64,000 bases of DNA from Brevibacillus centrosporus (GCF_003710815.1 NZ_RHHP01000001.1:496001-560000); one strand, 5' to 3'. Positions 1-8,880 are shown, counted from the stretch's first letter. A program made the numbers and translations. The notes: generated from the letters alone by a model not told the origin.

Positions 1-1041
1 CTTTTTCTCCAGCTTGTCCTGAGCGTACTTGATCACATCCTGTGTCTCCGCAGCAAATCCGACGACAAACTGCTTCGTCTTTCTCTCCCCGACCGTCCGT
101 AAAATATCAGGCGCCTTGTCCAGCTCAAGCACCAGAGGTCCGTCCCCTTTTTTCATCTTGTGCTCTTGAACCGTTTTTGGCCGGTAGTCAGAAACTGCAG
201 CCGATTTGATCACGATGTCGCTCTCAGGCAAATACTCCATAACCGCATCGAACATTTCCTGTACGGATTCAACCGCTACAAACTGGACGCCTGTCGGTTT
301 TGGCAAAGCGGTAGGTCCACTGACGAGTACGACCCGCGCTCCGCGATCCCGCGCCGCCTCTGCGATGGCATAGCCCATCTTTCCTGAGGCATGGTTGGTA
401 ATATAGCGGACAGGGTCAATCTTTTCGCGCGTAGGTCCGGCTGTAACCAGCACGAGCTTGTCCTGCAAATCCTGCGGCCGCGGCTGATTCTGCTCCGCAA
501 AAAAAGCGGCGACTGCCTCCACGATTTCTTCCGGCTCAGCCAAGCGGCCTTTGCCAATCCAGCCACATGCCAGAAGCCCTACCCCAGGCTCCACAAAGCG
601 ATAGCCGTACTGCACCAGCTTCTCCATATTGGCTTGCACGGCAGGATGACCGTACATGTTCACGTTCATCGCAGGCGCTACCATGACAGGCGCTTTTGTC
701 GCAAGCAGTGTGGTCGTGAGCATATCATCCGCGATTCCATTCGCTATTTTCCCGATGATATTTGCCGTCGCAGGTGCCACCAGCACCAAATCTGCCTTGT
801 CCGCCAAATCGATATGACTAATCACATGAGGATCCGGCTCGTTAAATGTATCCGTATGAACAGGCTGATGAGATAAAGCTTGAAATGTCACCGGCTGCAC
901 GAACTTCTGCGCATTCTCGGTCAAAATGACATGAACAATCGCGCCAGCCTGTGTCAGCTTGCTCGTAAGCGCCGCTGCCTTGTACGCAGCAATGCCGCCT
1001 GATACGCCTAATACAATTCGTTTTCCTGCAAGCGTGGGCAT
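1..1041 (-). CDS. coaBC: Bifunctional phosphopantothenoylcysteine decarboxylase / phosphopantothenate-cysteine ligase (3' end outside window)
   Basis: Catalyses two steps of coenzyme A synthesis: joining cysteine to 4'-phosphopantothenate (CoaB) and decarboxylating the product (CoaC). The visible 347 residues begin with an FMN-flavoprotein domain: GVSGGIAAYK near the N-terminus, the catalytic His at about residue 76 (ISHIDLA), the PAMNVNMY substrate loop at 123-130 and the ACGWIGKGRL active-site cysteine at about 159. The CoaB domain starts at the LVTAGPTREKIDPVRYI motif. The gene runs off the left edge in frame, so it is incomplete only because of the window. It follows rpoZ on the same strand, with a hairpin terminator between them. 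Confidence 0.95.
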   Translation of the reverse strand, partial: MPTLAGKRIVLGVSGGIAAYKAAALTSKLTQAGAIVHVILTENAQKFVQPVTFQALSHQPVHTDTFNEPDPHVISHIDLADKADLVLVAPATANIIGKIANGIADDMLTTTLLATKAPVMVAPAMNVNMYGHPAVQANMEKLVQYGYRFVEPGVGLLACGWIGKGRLAEPEEIVEAVAAFFAEQNQPRPQDLQDKLVLVTAGPTREKIDPVRYITNHASGKMGYAIAEAARDRGARVVLVSGPTALPKPTGVQFVAVESVQEMFDAVMEYLPESDIVIKSAAVSDYRPKTVQEHKMKKGDGPLVLELDKAPDILRTVGERKTKQFVVGFAAETQDVIKYAQDKLEKK

Positions 1042-1068
1042 CCGTCTCTCTCCTCTCGTCCCTATCCG

Positions 1069-1097
1069 AAAAAAACAACCTGCATGAGGTTGTTTTT
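1069..1097 (-). terminator. Hairpin terminator between rpoZ and coaBC
   Basis: Eleven-base arms (1071-1081 and 1087-1097) around a five-base loop, followed on the minus strand by a run of seven or more T. It should stop or thin transcription leaving rpoZ before coaBC. Confidence 0.75.
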
Positions 1098-1109
1098 AGT
1101 GGGGTCACC

Positions 1110-1316
1110 TTATTTGCGTCCGTCCAAAAATTCGTGAACCAGCTCGTCGGAAATAAATTCTTCCAAAGCTTGCCCGACAAACTTTTTGGATTTTGGTCTT
1201 ACAACTTGCAGCTCGCTGTTTTCTCTCAGCTGACGTGCGCGTTTGGACGCTACCGTTACGAGGATGTATTTGCTTTCTGCCTTTGCGGTCAATTCATCAA
1301 TAGATGGGTACAACAT
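1110..1316 (-). CDS. rpoZ: DNA-directed RNA polymerase omega subunit
   Basis: Small accessory subunit of RNA polymerase that helps fold and hold the beta' subunit. The 68-residue product has the family core: MLYPSIDEL start, a [14 protein letters not shown] helix near 17-30 and a VGQALEEF segment. Length matches Firmicute omega. A very good ribosome site (AAAGGAGGT) lies ahead of the ATG. It sits directly after gmk (3 bp gap), the standard Firmicute arrangement, and is followed by a terminator. Confidence 0.95.
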   Translation of the reverse strand: MLYPSIDELTAKAESKYILVTVASKRARQLRENSELQVVRPKSKKFVGQALEEFISDELVHEFLDGRK

Positions 1317-1319
1317 GGA

Positions 1320-1940
1320 TTATTCGACCTCCTTTAACCATTTACGATACTTGTGAACCTGACGCTCTTTTTTCAGATGCTCAGCGGTAATGATCGCTTG
1401 GATCCGATCACATGCCGACTCGATCACGTCATTGACCACCACATAATCGTAGTGATCCATCAGCTCGATCTCCGCGCGGGCGACTTCCATCCGTTTGCGA
1501 ATGACATCTTCCGTCTCGGTGCCTCGTCCCACAATGCGGTTCTCCAGTTCATTCAGATCAGGAGGAGCCAGGAACAAAAACGTTCCTTGTGGAAAACGGT
1601 CTTTTACCTGCAGAGCGCCCTGCACTTCAATCTCCAGAATAACATCTTTTCCAAGAGAAAGCATTTCATCCACGAACTTACGTGGAGTTCCGTAGAAATT
1701 TCCTACGTATTCAGCCCACTCCAGCAGTTCATCCTGTTCAATCATGCGCTGAAACTCTTCCTTGGACTTAAAAAAGTAATTGACTCCATCCACTTCTCCT
1801 GGACGCGGAGAACGAGTGGTAGCAGAAACGGAATACACAAGCTCAGGCATACGCTCGCGCAAAGCTTTGCAGACCGTTCCTTTTCCCACTCCCGCAGGTC
1901 CAGAAAGAATCAGAAGGAGACCGCGATCAACCATGGTCAT
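1320..1940 (-). CDS. gmk: Guanylate kinase
   Basis: Converts GMP to GDP with ATP in the cytoplasm. The 206-residue protein has the P-loop GPAGVGKGT at about residues 14-22, the GMP-binding segments [13 protein letters not shown] and VNYFF, then [13 protein letters not shown], all typical of the family. The start at 1940 is backed by AGGAG upstream. Lies between remA and rpoZ in one direction, as in other Bacillales. Confidence 0.96.
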   Translation of the reverse strand: MTMVDRGLLLILSGPAGVGKGTVCKALRERMPELVYSVSATTRSPRPGEVDGVNYFFKSKEEFQRMIEQDELLEWAEYVGNFYGTPRKFVDEMLSLGKDVILEIEVQGALQVKDRFPQGTFLFLAPPDLNELENRIVGRGTETEDVIRKRMEVARAEIELMDHYDYVVVNDVIESACDRIQAIITAEHLKKERQVHKYRKWLKEVE

Positions 1941-1956
1941 GATTTACAACTCCTAC

Positions 1957-2217
1957 TTATTCATCCGATTCGTCATCTTTCGTCGTCAGCCGTTGTGCTA
2001 CTGTCTCTGGCTGAACGGCCGACAAAATCACGTGATCGCTGTCCGTAATAATCACCGCACGTGTCCGTCTGCCATACGTCGCGTCTACCAGCATATTGCG
2101 GTCACGCGCTTCCTGAATGATCCTTTTGATTGGAGCCGACTCAGGACTTACGATCGAAATAATGCGATTCGCGTTTACAATATTACCAAATCCAATATTG
2201 ATTAGCTTGATTGCCAT
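1957..2217 (-). CDS. remA: Extracellular matrix regulator RemA (DUF370)
   Basis: DNA-binding activator of biofilm matrix genes in Bacillus subtilis. The 86-residue product begins [33 protein letters not shown] and contains [20 protein letters not shown], nearly identical in pattern to RemA. The start chosen is the ATG at 2217, because family members begin at the M(T/A)IK motif; an in-frame ATG five codons earlier sits directly on its ribosome site and is unlikely. Whether it controls matrix genes here is inferred from the family only. Confidence 0.93.
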   Translation of the reverse strand: MAIKLINIGFGNIVNANRIISIVSPESAPIKRIIQEARDRNMLVDATYGRRTRAVIITDSDHVILSAVQPETVAQRLTTKDDESDE

Positions 2218-2241
2218 GACGGCCCAGCCCATCCTTTCATC

Positions 2242-3129
2242 CTACTCAACATTCTGAACTTGCTCTCTCATCTTCTCCAGCTCGGTCTTGATCTCGACCG
2301 CCAGATGCTGGATTTGCAAATGATTGGCTTTGGAGGCAATCGTATTTGCCTCTCGGTTCATCTCCTGCAGCAGAAAATCCAGCTTGCGCCCAACCGCTTC
2401 TTCCTTTTCCAGCTGTTGCTTGAACTGGTGGCAATGACTCTTGAGGCGAGTAATTTCTTCACTGATATCACTTTTCTCCGTAAAGAAAACGACTTCCTGT
2501 GCCAAGCGTTGCTGATCCAATTCGAATGGCGCTTGCTCTGCCCACTCGCTCAGGCGCTGGTGCAGGCGATTGTGGTATTCCTGCGTACTGGAAGGAACCA
2601 ACAGAATGATGTCTTCTAACCACTTGTTGACTGAAAGCAGCCGTTGGGTCAGATCAGCATAGAGCCGTTCTCCCTCGACCATTTTCATGGAAAGCAGATC
2701 CCTTGCCGCAGTGTCGACCTCGGAAAGCAGCCAGCTCGCCAATTCGTCGCGCTCTGCTTCCTCAGTTTCTTTGGTATGTATCACGCCGGGAAAAAGCAAT
2801 AAATCCTTGGCGGTGAGTGGCGTCTCCAGTGAAAAGCGCTGGTCCATCTCGCGCGACAGCTTCAGGAATTGTTCGGCTATGCTCCAATCAATGGCAACCT
2901 CGGGCGAGATCGTCGCGCTTCCTTCCAAGGAAATCGTCACGTCCACACGACCTCGTCGTACATACTGTGCAACGAGCTTGCGGACTTGATCCTCCAGCAT
3001 GCTCATGTTTTTGGGCAACCGCACCAGTATCTCTTGGAACCGGTGATTGACGGCACGAAGCTCCACCGTCAACCGCAAAGAGCCCTTCATGTCGTCTTTT
3101 CGTCCATACCCTGTCATACTTCGAACCAT
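2242..3129 (-). CDS. yicC: YicC/YloC family endoribonuclease
   Basis: Family of stress-linked RNases. The 295-residue protein starts at VRSMTGYGR, the diagnostic N-terminus, has the NHRFQEI motif, and ends with the conserved DFLLQEMNREANTIASKA block of the C-terminal DUF1732 domain. The start at 3129 is preferred over one five codons upstream because homologues start at M(V)xSMTG. It is the first gene of the yicC-remA-gmk-rpoZ-coaBC run and is divergent from rqcH. Confidence 0.92.
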   Translation of the reverse strand: MVRSMTGYGRKDDMKGSLRLTVELRAVNHRFQEILVRLPKNMSMLEDQVRKLVAQYVRRGRVDVTISLEGSATISPEVAIDWSIAEQFLKLSREMDQRFSLETPLTAKDLLLFPGVIHTKETEEAERDELASWLLSEVDTAARDLLSMKMVEGERLYADLTQRLLSVNKWLEDIILLVPSSTQEYHNRLHQRLSEWAEQAPFELDQQRLAQEVVFFTEKSDISEEITRLKSHCHQFKQQLEKEEAVGRKLDFLLQEMNREANTIASKANHLQIQHLAVEIKTELEKMREQVQNVE

Positions 3130-3193
3130 TGTTTTCACTTCCACAGACGTAAAATCAATTAATTAATTATAGGAGACAACTCTTGGCAGTGTC

Positions 3194-3239
3194 AACTTTG
3201 TTGGCAGCAAAGACCCGAATACGGGCCGACAACAAAGTT
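3194..3239. repeat. Inverted repeat between divergent yicC and rqcH
   Basis: Perfect ten-base arms AACTTTGTTG / CAACAAAGTT enclose a second small hairpin (CCCG-AATA-CGGG). There is no T-run on either side, so it is not a standard terminator. It lies in the shared upstream region of two divergent genes and could be an operator or a transcript-end hairpin; the role is not known. Confidence 0.5.
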
Positions 3240-3330
3240 CCTCCCCACGTGCCTTTGTGCTACACTGTGACTGGCAGCTCTTCACCATGCCCGATTTATT
3301 CATGTACTTTCTTTGATTGAGGTGAGCATA

Positions 3331-5061
3331 GTGGCATTTGACGGCGTTGTAACCCGTGCTGTCGTACGGGAGCTACATAAACTCGTGGGCGGACGCATTT
3401 CCAAGGTGCACCAGCCCCATCATACGGATATTGTTATGCAGATTCGCTGCCAAGGAGAAAACGTAAAGCTTCTCCTTTCCGCCAACCCGACTTATCCGCG
3501 CATTCATTTGACGACCGAGGAATTCATCAACCCCTTGGAGGCTCCGATGTTTTGCATGCTTTTGCGCAAGCATTGCGAAGGCGGCGTAATCGAGTCTGTC
3601 CAGCAGGTAGGCATGGAGCGCATCATCCACATCGACGTTCGAACACGGGATGAGCTCGGCGATACTGTCTCACGGCGCATTATCATGGAGATCATGGGGA
3701 AACACAGCAATATCATCCTCATGGACCCGCAGTCCGGCATGATCCTCGACAGTGCTCTGCATGTCACGATGGCGATCAGCCAATACCGCCAAGTCGTACC
3801 TGGTAAACACTACGTCTCCCCACCGAGCCAGGACAAAGAGGACCCCCTGGCAGCAACGGAGCAGTCGTTTCTGTCCTCGATCGATTGGAACAGCGGCAGA
3901 CTCGACAAGCAAATTGTGGAGGCCTATACGGGCATCAGCCCCCTTTTGGCAAAAGAGATCGTTTTCCGTGCAGGCCTAGCCAATCGAGACTCTCTCTGGA
4001 AAGCGTATTCCGAGATCATGCAGGATATTTTGCAGGACAAGTACGCTCCAGAAATAGTGGAAACGGCAGACAAAGCGAACTTTCATGTCGTAGCTCTCAC
4101 ACATCTCACAGATCGTGTGTCCGCTACGAGCTTTGCCTCTGTTCAAGCCTGCCTGCAAGCCTTTTATGAAGGGAAAGCTCTGCGTGATACCGTCAAGCAG
4201 CGTGCGCATGATCTGATCCGCTTCGTGACAGGGGAGAAAAACAAGAACGAGAAAAAAATCGAGAAGCTTGAAAATACGCTGCAGGAAGCAAAAGACGCTG
4301 ATCTGTTCCGCCTGTACGGTGAGCTGATCACGGCCAACATGCATCAAATGAAGCGAGGAGATACCGAGCTCGTCACAGTCAATTGGTACGACGAAGCAGG
4401 TGCCATGATCACCATTCCACTCGATCCGCTCAAGACCCCTTCGGAAAATTTGCAGTCGTATTACAAGCGTTACAACAAGGCGAAAAACAGCATGCAAGTT
4501 GTCGGGGAGCAAATCGAACAAGCCCAAACGGAAATCAGCTATTTGGATGGACTTCTCGTACAGCTGGCTCATGCTACCCTCAAGGATGCCGAGGAAATTC
4601 GGGAAGAGCTGGTCGAGCAAGGCTACATGCGCGATCGTAAAAAGCGTGGCCCACGCAAAAAGAAAGACGTTCGCCCTGAACTGGAAGCCTATCAATCAAC
4701 AGATGGCACGGATATCCTCGTTGGAAAAAATAACAAGCAGAACGAATATCTAACCAACAAGCTGGCTGCTCCTTATGAAACGTGGCTGCATACTAAAGAT
4801 ATCCCTGGCTCTCACGTCGTCATCCGCGCTCGAGAGTTTTCCGATCAGACTTTGCTGGAAGCCGCCAATCTGGCAGCCTACTTCAGCCGCGCCCAGCAGG
4901 GAAGCCAGGTACCGGTGGACTACACCCTGATCAGACATGTAAAAAAACCAAGCGGTTCCAAACCTGGCTACGTGATCTACGAACAGCAGCGCACCTTGTA
5001 CGTAACGCCAGACAGCGCGCTGATTCGGCAGCTAAAAACGAACGCCTCCCGCAACGCATAG
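3331..5061 (+). CDS. rqcH: Ribosome quality-control factor RqcH (NFACT / fibronectin-binding-protein-A family)
   Basis: RqcH binds stalled 50S subunits and recruits tRNA-Ala to add C-terminal alanine tails for degradation. The 576-residue product shows the NFACT-N domain (AFDGVVTRAVVREL, then MFCMLLRKHCEGG), a central coiled coil with basic and glutamate stretches (about 310-430), and the C-terminal NFACT-R domain (GKNNKQNEYLT, ETWLHTKDIPGSHVVIR). GTG at 3331 is chosen because GAGGTGA lies five bases upstream and the reading then starts like Bacillus YloA; a TTG six codons earlier has no such site. A hairpin overlaps its stop codon (about 5041-5077). Confidence 0.94.
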   Translation: MAFDGVVTRAVVRELHKLVGGRISKVHQPHHTDIVMQIRCQGENVKLLLSANPTYPRIHLTTEEFINPLEAPMFCMLLRKHCEGGVIESVQQVGMERIIHIDVRTRDELGDTVSRRIIMEIMGKHSNIILMDPQSGMILDSALHVTMAISQYRQVVPGKHYVSPPSQDKEDPLAATEQSFLSSIDWNSGRLDKQIVEAYTGISPLLAKEIVFRAGLANRDSLWKAYSEIMQDILQDKYAPEIVETADKANFHVVALTHLTDRVSATSFASVQACLQAFYEGKALRDTVKQRAHDLIRFVTGEKNKNEKKIEKLENTLQEAKDADLFRLYGELITANMHQMKRGDTELVTVNWYDEAGAMITIPLDPLKTPSENLQSYYKRYNKAKNSMQVVGEQIEQAQTEISYLDGLLVQLAHATLKDAEEIREELVEQGYMRDRKKRGPRKKKDVRPELEAYQSTDGTDILVGKNNKQNEYLTNKLAAPYETWLHTKDIPGSHVVIRAREFSDQTLLEAANLAAYFSRAQQGSQVPVDYTLIRHVKKPSGSKPGYVIYEQQRTLYVTPDSALIRQLKTNASRNA

Positions 5062-5109
5062 CGAAGGGAGGAGCGTTCATACTAAGAGCATGAAAGGAGG
5101 TGTTCGTTC

Positions 5110-5454
5110 TTGAACATCTTAATCAAGCTCTTGGTAAACGGTATCATTGCGGTTCCAGGGCTTTGGTGGTCGGGAACATCACTGACATTCGCGGTCTTGA
5201 CCAGCATTGTCGTAAGTTTGATTGCGTACGCTTTGGGGGATGCCCTCATCCTGCCCAAGACCAATAATACCTTTGCAACCACAGCTGATTTTATCATGGT
5301 TTTTGCTTTGTTTTGGATAAGCAGTTACGTATTTGCCCAACCCTATCATCTACCGGGGATCTTGCTCACAGCCTTCGTGGTTACCGTAGCTGAGTACTTT
5401 TTCCATAGTTACCTGCAGCATCATGGCGTGCATCACTCCAAACATCCGGGCTGA
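5110..5454 (+). CDS. DUF2512 family membrane protein (YndM-like)
   Basis: A 114-residue hydrophobic protein with about four membrane segments and the motifs ALGDALILP and EYFFHSYLQ that mark the DUF2512 family; function unknown. It starts with TTG at 5110 behind a near-perfect AAAGGAGGTG. It ends with a His-rich tail (HHGVHHSKH). It follows rqcH by 48 bp on the same strand and precedes a Gln/Gly-rich ORF, but no functional link is evident. Confidence 0.8.
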   Translation: MNILIKLLVNGIIAVPGLWWSGTSLTFAVLTSIVVSLIAYALGDALILPKTNNTFATTADFIMVFALFWISSYVFAQPYHLPGILLTAFVVTVAEYFFHSYLQHHGVHHSKHPG

Positions 5455-5486
5455 GGCATACTACAATCATTGGAAGGGGGATCGGG

Positions 5487-5993
5487 ATGAACGTCATTGG
5501 CATCATCCAAACCGACTTAAATGAATTCAGCGTCTTGTTCGACCAACCACAGGGAGGCGGGCAAGGTGGACAAGGGCAGGATCAAGGGCAGCAATCACAA
5601 GACGGCGGGCAAGGAAAACAAAATCAGCAGGACAGCAACTCTGATGATTCCATGTTCCTGAGCTTCTTGGACGAGCAGCCGAGCAGTCAGGAAGGAAACA
5701 GTAACGGTAACGGAGGCGACGGCGGCGGCGGAGGGCAGCAACAGCAGCAACAAAACGGCCCGCAGGAGATGACCGTTCGCATCAAGGGCATCCCCGAAGG
5801 TCAAAAAGCGAACTTCCTGCAAATGTACCAAATCCTGCAGGATGCGCAAGACACACAATCCTTGCAGCAAACATTGACCATCGTGAATCAAGGAGATCAG
5901 CAGGACGGCCAAGGACAAGGACAGCAGCGCCACAGCGGAGGCGGACAGGAAAAGGGTCAAGGGGCCGGCAAGCAAAACAAAACCACCCATTGA
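5487..5993 (+). CDS. Gln/Gly-rich low-complexity protein of unknown function
   Basis: A 168-residue protein not recognised. It has a short ordered start (MNVIGIIQTDLNEFSVLF), a long Gln/Gly/Asp tract with a poly-Gly and a poly-Gln run around residues 80-90, a folded-looking stretch (about 93-133: MTVRIKGIPEGQKANFLQMYQ onwards) and another Gln/Gly tail. No signal peptide or membrane segment is seen. AAGGGGGAT precedes the ATG and a strong terminator follows, so it is probably a real gene. It may be spore-associated or exported by an unseen route; that is a guess. Confidence 0.65.
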   Translation: MNVIGIIQTDLNEFSVLFDQPQGGGQGGQGQDQGQQSQDGGQGKQNQQDSNSDDSMFLSFLDEQPSSQEGNSNGNGGDGGGGGQQQQQQNGPQEMTVRIKGIPEGQKANFLQMYQILQDAQDTQSLQQTLTIVNQGDQQDGQGQGQQRHSGGGQEKGQGAGKQNKTTH

Positions 5994-6034
5994 TGCATCC
6001 TTCAGCGCTCCTTACAACTGACTTCCTTCACGAC

Positions 6035-6073
6035 AAAAAACCACCTAGAACATCATGTTCCAAGTGGTTTTTT
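6035..6073. terminator. Bidirectional hairpin terminator
   Basis: AAAAAACCAC and GTGGTTTTTT arms with an inner AGAACATCATGTTC helix, so U-tracts follow in both directions. It can end the Gln/Gly-rich gene on plus and the 6S-like RNA precursor on minus. Confidence 0.8.
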
Positions 6074-6114
6074 GTTTTGCACTCTATCAATTGCCCGAGA
6101 GCTTGTTTATAAAC

Positions 6115-6313
6115 AGGCCAAGTCCCCGCTCTGCCGTTGACCTCATGTTTCTATAACCTGCGCTCACACAGGTGGGTGACCCCTTCGAACTTCTGCCTTC
6201 CCATGCATCCAAAAAGGAGGTGGGCCTGACTTCCATTACAAAATTCCGTCTCCCGAAAAACACGTATAAGGTTAGAAACATTTACGGCCTTACGTACATC
6301 GCAGGATCTTGAT
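6115..6313 (-). ncRNA. ssrS: Probable 6S RNA (RNA polymerase-binding regulator)
   Basis: The minus strand of this coding-free stretch folds into one long irregular hairpin of about 200 nt whose ends pair. CAAGAUCCUGC (6301-6311) pairs with GCGGGGACUUG (6119-6129) at 10 of 11 positions, then GGCCGU with ACGGC. After an internal asymmetric bubble, AUGUUUCUAACCU (6269-6281) pairs with AGGUUAUAGAAACAU (6145-6159). A good promoter lies just upstream and a terminator 50 bp downstream. Closed ends, a central bubble and this length are hallmarks of 6S RNA, which sequesters housekeeping RNA polymerase. Identification is by architecture; a covariance search would be decisive. Confidence 0.7.
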
Positions 6314-6319
6314 ACGTTT

Positions 6320-6348
6320 ACTTTACCACAGATTCCTTTGACGCTCAA
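6320..6348 (-). promoter_or_regulatory. Promoter of the 6S-like RNA
   Basis: Minus strand TTGAGC (-35, 6343-6348), exactly 17 bp, then TAAAGT (-10, 6320-6325) with an extended TGG just upstream. The predicted start is near 6313, matching the 5' end expected from the closing stem. Confidence 0.7.
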
Positions 6349-6393
6349 CGGATATTCTTTCCTCAGTCGGGCAAATCAGCAACCCAAACCTCT

Positions 6394-7161
6394 TTATTTC
6401 TTGCGCTTTGCTGCGATCAGCGAAAGGAAATCTGGATGAGCGATCAAACGAGGCTGCTGCTCCTTTTCCCATTCCAGAGCCTGCTCCAGCTCCATCCCCT
6501 GCGCCCGCCCCAATCCTTCTTTGGTGACGGCATACGCTTGATTCGGAACTCGCCGTACGGTCATGATCAGCTTCTCGACTTCTTCAGCCAGCCTCTCTAT
6601 GTCCACCGCTTTATAAATGAATCCAATCCGCTCTGCCTCTTGCCCTGATAGCCGCTCTCCCAGCAATGCCAATCGTTTTGCCTGTGCTAGTCCTACGAGC
6701 CTGGGCAGCAAGTACGTTCCACCGAAGTCGGTTGTCAAACCGAGATGGACAAACGGCTCCTGTAAAAGAGCGTTGTTCGTTGCGATGACAAAGTCCGCAT
6801 GCAAAGCCAAGTTCAGGCCTGCGCCTACCGCAGCACCTTCGATGACGGAAATCACTGGCTTTGGCATTCGGTGCAGCCTGGTTAAAAACTCGTTGATCAC
6901 GCTGAGGGCTTCGTCTGCTTGCGTATCTTCCCGTAAAACGGCAAGGACACTCAAGTCAGCCCCCGAGCAAAAGTTTCCCCCTGCCCCCCTCAGCACGACT
7001 ACATCTGCATTTTCAGCCCTTTCCGCTTGCTCGATCTCTTCGCGAAGCTGATAAAACATCTCGATGGTCAAAGCGTTCAATACCTGTGGACGGTTGAGAG
7101 TGATCGTCCACACGCCATTTTCGCATGCTGACCAAACATCCGGCTTTTGTCCTTGTTCCAT
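6394..7161 (-). CDS. Enoyl-CoA hydratase/isomerase family protein
   Basis: Crotonase-fold enzyme of 255 residues. It has the N-terminal TLNRPQVLNAL motif, the first oxyanion-hole segment RGAGGNFCSGADLSVL (about 57-72) and the second, VISVIEGAAVGAGLNLALHADFVIA (about 102-126). A glutamate (LLQEPFVHLGLTTDFG) is in the catalytic region. The substrate is not predictable: hydration, isomerisation or decarboxylation of an acyl-CoA are all possible. It lies 20 bp after a CaiB-type CoA-transferase on the same strand, so the two probably activate and process the same acid. Confidence 0.88.
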   Translation of the reverse strand: MEQGQKPDVWSACENGVWTITLNRPQVLNALTIEMFYQLREEIEQAERAENADVVVLRGAGGNFCSGADLSVLAVLREDTQADEALSVINEFLTRLHRMPKPVISVIEGAAVGAGLNLALHADFVIATNNALLQEPFVHLGLTTDFGGTYLLPRLVGLAQAKRLALLGERLSGQEAERIGFIYKAVDIERLAEEVEKLIMTVRRVPNQAYAVTKEGLGRAQGMELEQALEWEKEQQPRLIAHPDFLSLIAAKRKK

Positions 7162-7181
7162 GCTTGAGTGATTCTCCTCTC

Positions 7182-8330
7182 TTAGGTGGGGATAGCGGGG
7201 ATGACTCCGAGCTTTTGCAGCCGGCCAAGTTCGCTTTCAGCTAAGCGCAGCTTTTTTCTCAGCAGCTCGTGTGTATGATCGGTGTACCAGGCAGCCCACT
7301 TGCTGCCACCGGCGGATGATGTTCTCTTTTCTAGATAAGGCAGCGTATACGCGATCTCCCTGCTCGTAACATACAAGCTGTTTGCCCAGTTTTCCATATC
7401 TTCGACAGCGGTCAGGCAGCAGTCCACTTCCATGCCGAGCTCGCTCCATTCCGCCTGTGTTCGGGAAGAGAAGAGCGCTTTCAAGTCCTCGTAAACCTCG
7501 GGCTGTTCTGAAACAGTGGCCTGGTATGCGCTCTCCCAATCGTCGCGGCCAACCGCGCGGCAAAAATTCAGCCAGAACTTCTCCTCTACTGCGGCAAGAG
7601 CAACATACTGACCATCTGAGGTCTCATACACCTGATAGGCGAGGCGCTCATGGCGCGCTGAGCTGTACTCCTGTGACGATCGGCATCTCCCGAGGATCGC
7701 ATGCAGCCCCATCCAGGAGGAAAGAAGATCTCCGGACGCCACGTCCAAATAGGCTCCTCGTCCCGTACGTGCACGCTGGACAAGCGCTGCGCAGATCTGT
7801 TCGCTCGCATACAAGCCCACCGCATAGTCAGCGATGGGTATATCCGCAATGACCGGCTTTCCTTCTCCATCGCGCAGCGCCGATAAAAACCCGCTAACCG
7901 CCTGAATATTCAGGTCATTCCCGCCGAGCTGATTCATCTCCCCGCTCTGGCCGTAGCCTGTGACCGAGCAATAGATGAGGGAGGAATGAACTGCCCACAG
8001 ACTGTCGTAATCGAGCCCCAGATGCCGGAGCACCCCAGCGCGGTAGCTCTCCACTACGACGTCTGCCTGACTCGCCAGAGCAAACGCGAGCGCCTTCCCG
8101 TCTTCCGTACGCAGATTCAGTGAAATACTTTTGTGATTGCGATGGGAACGCAGGTAAAATGCTCCCGTCTCCCTGGCTTCCCAGTTGACAGCATGCGTCG
8201 AGGGTCCGGGATCATGGGCAGGAAACGAATTGATCTCGATAACCTCAGCACCCAGATCAGCCAGCCGCATCGTGCAGACCGGTCCGGGAAGATGGCGTGA
8301 AAAATCGATAACCGTAACCCCTGTCAGCAT
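7182..8330 (-). CDS. CaiB/BaiF (class III) CoA-transferase family protein
   Basis: Moves CoA between carboxylic acids, or acts as an alpha-methylacyl-CoA racemase-like enzyme. The 382-residue product begins LTGVTVIDFSRHLPGPVCTMRLADLGAEVI, has RSHRNHKSISLNLRTEDGK and NDLNIQAVSGF, all family hallmarks; the active-site Asp region is near 150-170. ATG at 8330 is chosen because AAAGGGG sits nine bases upstream and homologues start here; the reading frame is open 50 codons further upstream but without similarity. Operonic with the downstream enoyl-CoA hydratase. Confidence 0.87.
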   Translation of the reverse strand: MLTGVTVIDFSRHLPGPVCTMRLADLGAEVIEINSFPAHDPGPSTHAVNWEARETGAFYLRSHRNHKSISLNLRTEDGKALAFALASQADVVVESYRAGVLRHLGLDYDSLWAVHSSLIYCSVTGYGQSGEMNQLGGNDLNIQAVSGFLSALRDGEGKPVIADIPIADYAVGLYASEQICAALVQRARTGRGAYLDVASGDLLSSWMGLHAILGRCRSSQEYSSARHERLAYQVYETSDGQYVALAAVEEKFWLNFCRAVGRDDWESAYQATVSEQPEVYEDLKALFSSRTQAEWSELGMEVDCCLTAVEDMENWANSLYVTSREIAYTLPYLEKRTSSAGGSKWAAWYTDHTHELLRKKLRLAESELGRLQKLGVIPAIPT

Positions 8331-8426
8331 ACCTGGACACCCCTTTCCGCGATATACACTCTTTAATTTTTCGCGAAAGGTTATATCCCCTCCTTCTTTA
8401 TTGAGAAAATTCAAAATCACCTCAAC

Positions 8427-8456
8427 AAAAGGGCTGCTCCCTCTCGGAACAGCCCC
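8427..8456 (-). terminator. Terminator of the DUF4870 gene
   Basis: Minus strand GGGCTGTTCC-GAGA-GGGAGCAGCCC followed by TTTTG, 14 bp after the stop codon. Confidence 0.8.
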
Positions 8457-8469
8457 ACGTCGTGCCACC

Positions 8470-8820
8470 CTATTTGACAAAACGAAAGGTGAGCGGGTAA
8501 CGGAAATCGTTGCCCTCGTTTGCTTTGACTGCAGCCATGATCAGGAATATAGCCCAGAACAAAAACAGTGCGATTAAGAGCAGTGCACCGATAAAGACAA
8601 TGAGCAATAAATAAGAAATAGCCGCGTAGATCGTAACGGTGATGCTGAAATTAAGTGCTTCCTTTCCATGCGTGTTAATGAACGGACTGGTGTCTTTTTT
8701 AATTAACCAGATAATCAGGGGCCCTAGAACGTTTCCGAGCGGAATGATAAACCCGACCAGTGCGGATAGGTGGACAATCATGGCCCACATCCGTTCATCT
8801 TTGCCATACTGCTGATTCAT
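8470..8820 (-). CDS. DUF4870 / Tic20-like small membrane protein
   Basis: A 116-residue membrane protein of unknown function. It opens MNQQYGKDERMWAMIVHLSAL, then has three hydrophobic helices, with the DUF4870 signatures PLIIWLIKKDTSPFINTHGKEALNFSITV and a short soluble end (FRYPLTFRFVK). Two adjacent ATGs occur (8823 and 8820); the second is seven bases from AGGAGG and is preferred. It is monocistronic, with its own terminator. Confidence 0.85.
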   Translation of the reverse strand: MNQQYGKDERMWAMIVHLSALVGFIIPLGNVLGPLIIWLIKKDTSPFINTHGKEALNFSITVTIYAAISYLLLIVFIGALLLIALFLFWAIFLIMAAVKANEGNDFRYPLTFRFVK

Positions 8821-8880
8821 CATGACTCCTCCTATTTTCGGATAGTTTAGTCTACGATGGATTCCGCCCAAACTTGCGAA

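Noticed and set aside
6087..6348. Short ORFs of 64-65 codons on the minus strand
   Set aside because: No ribosome site, and the whole stretch is better explained by the paired 6S-like RNA.
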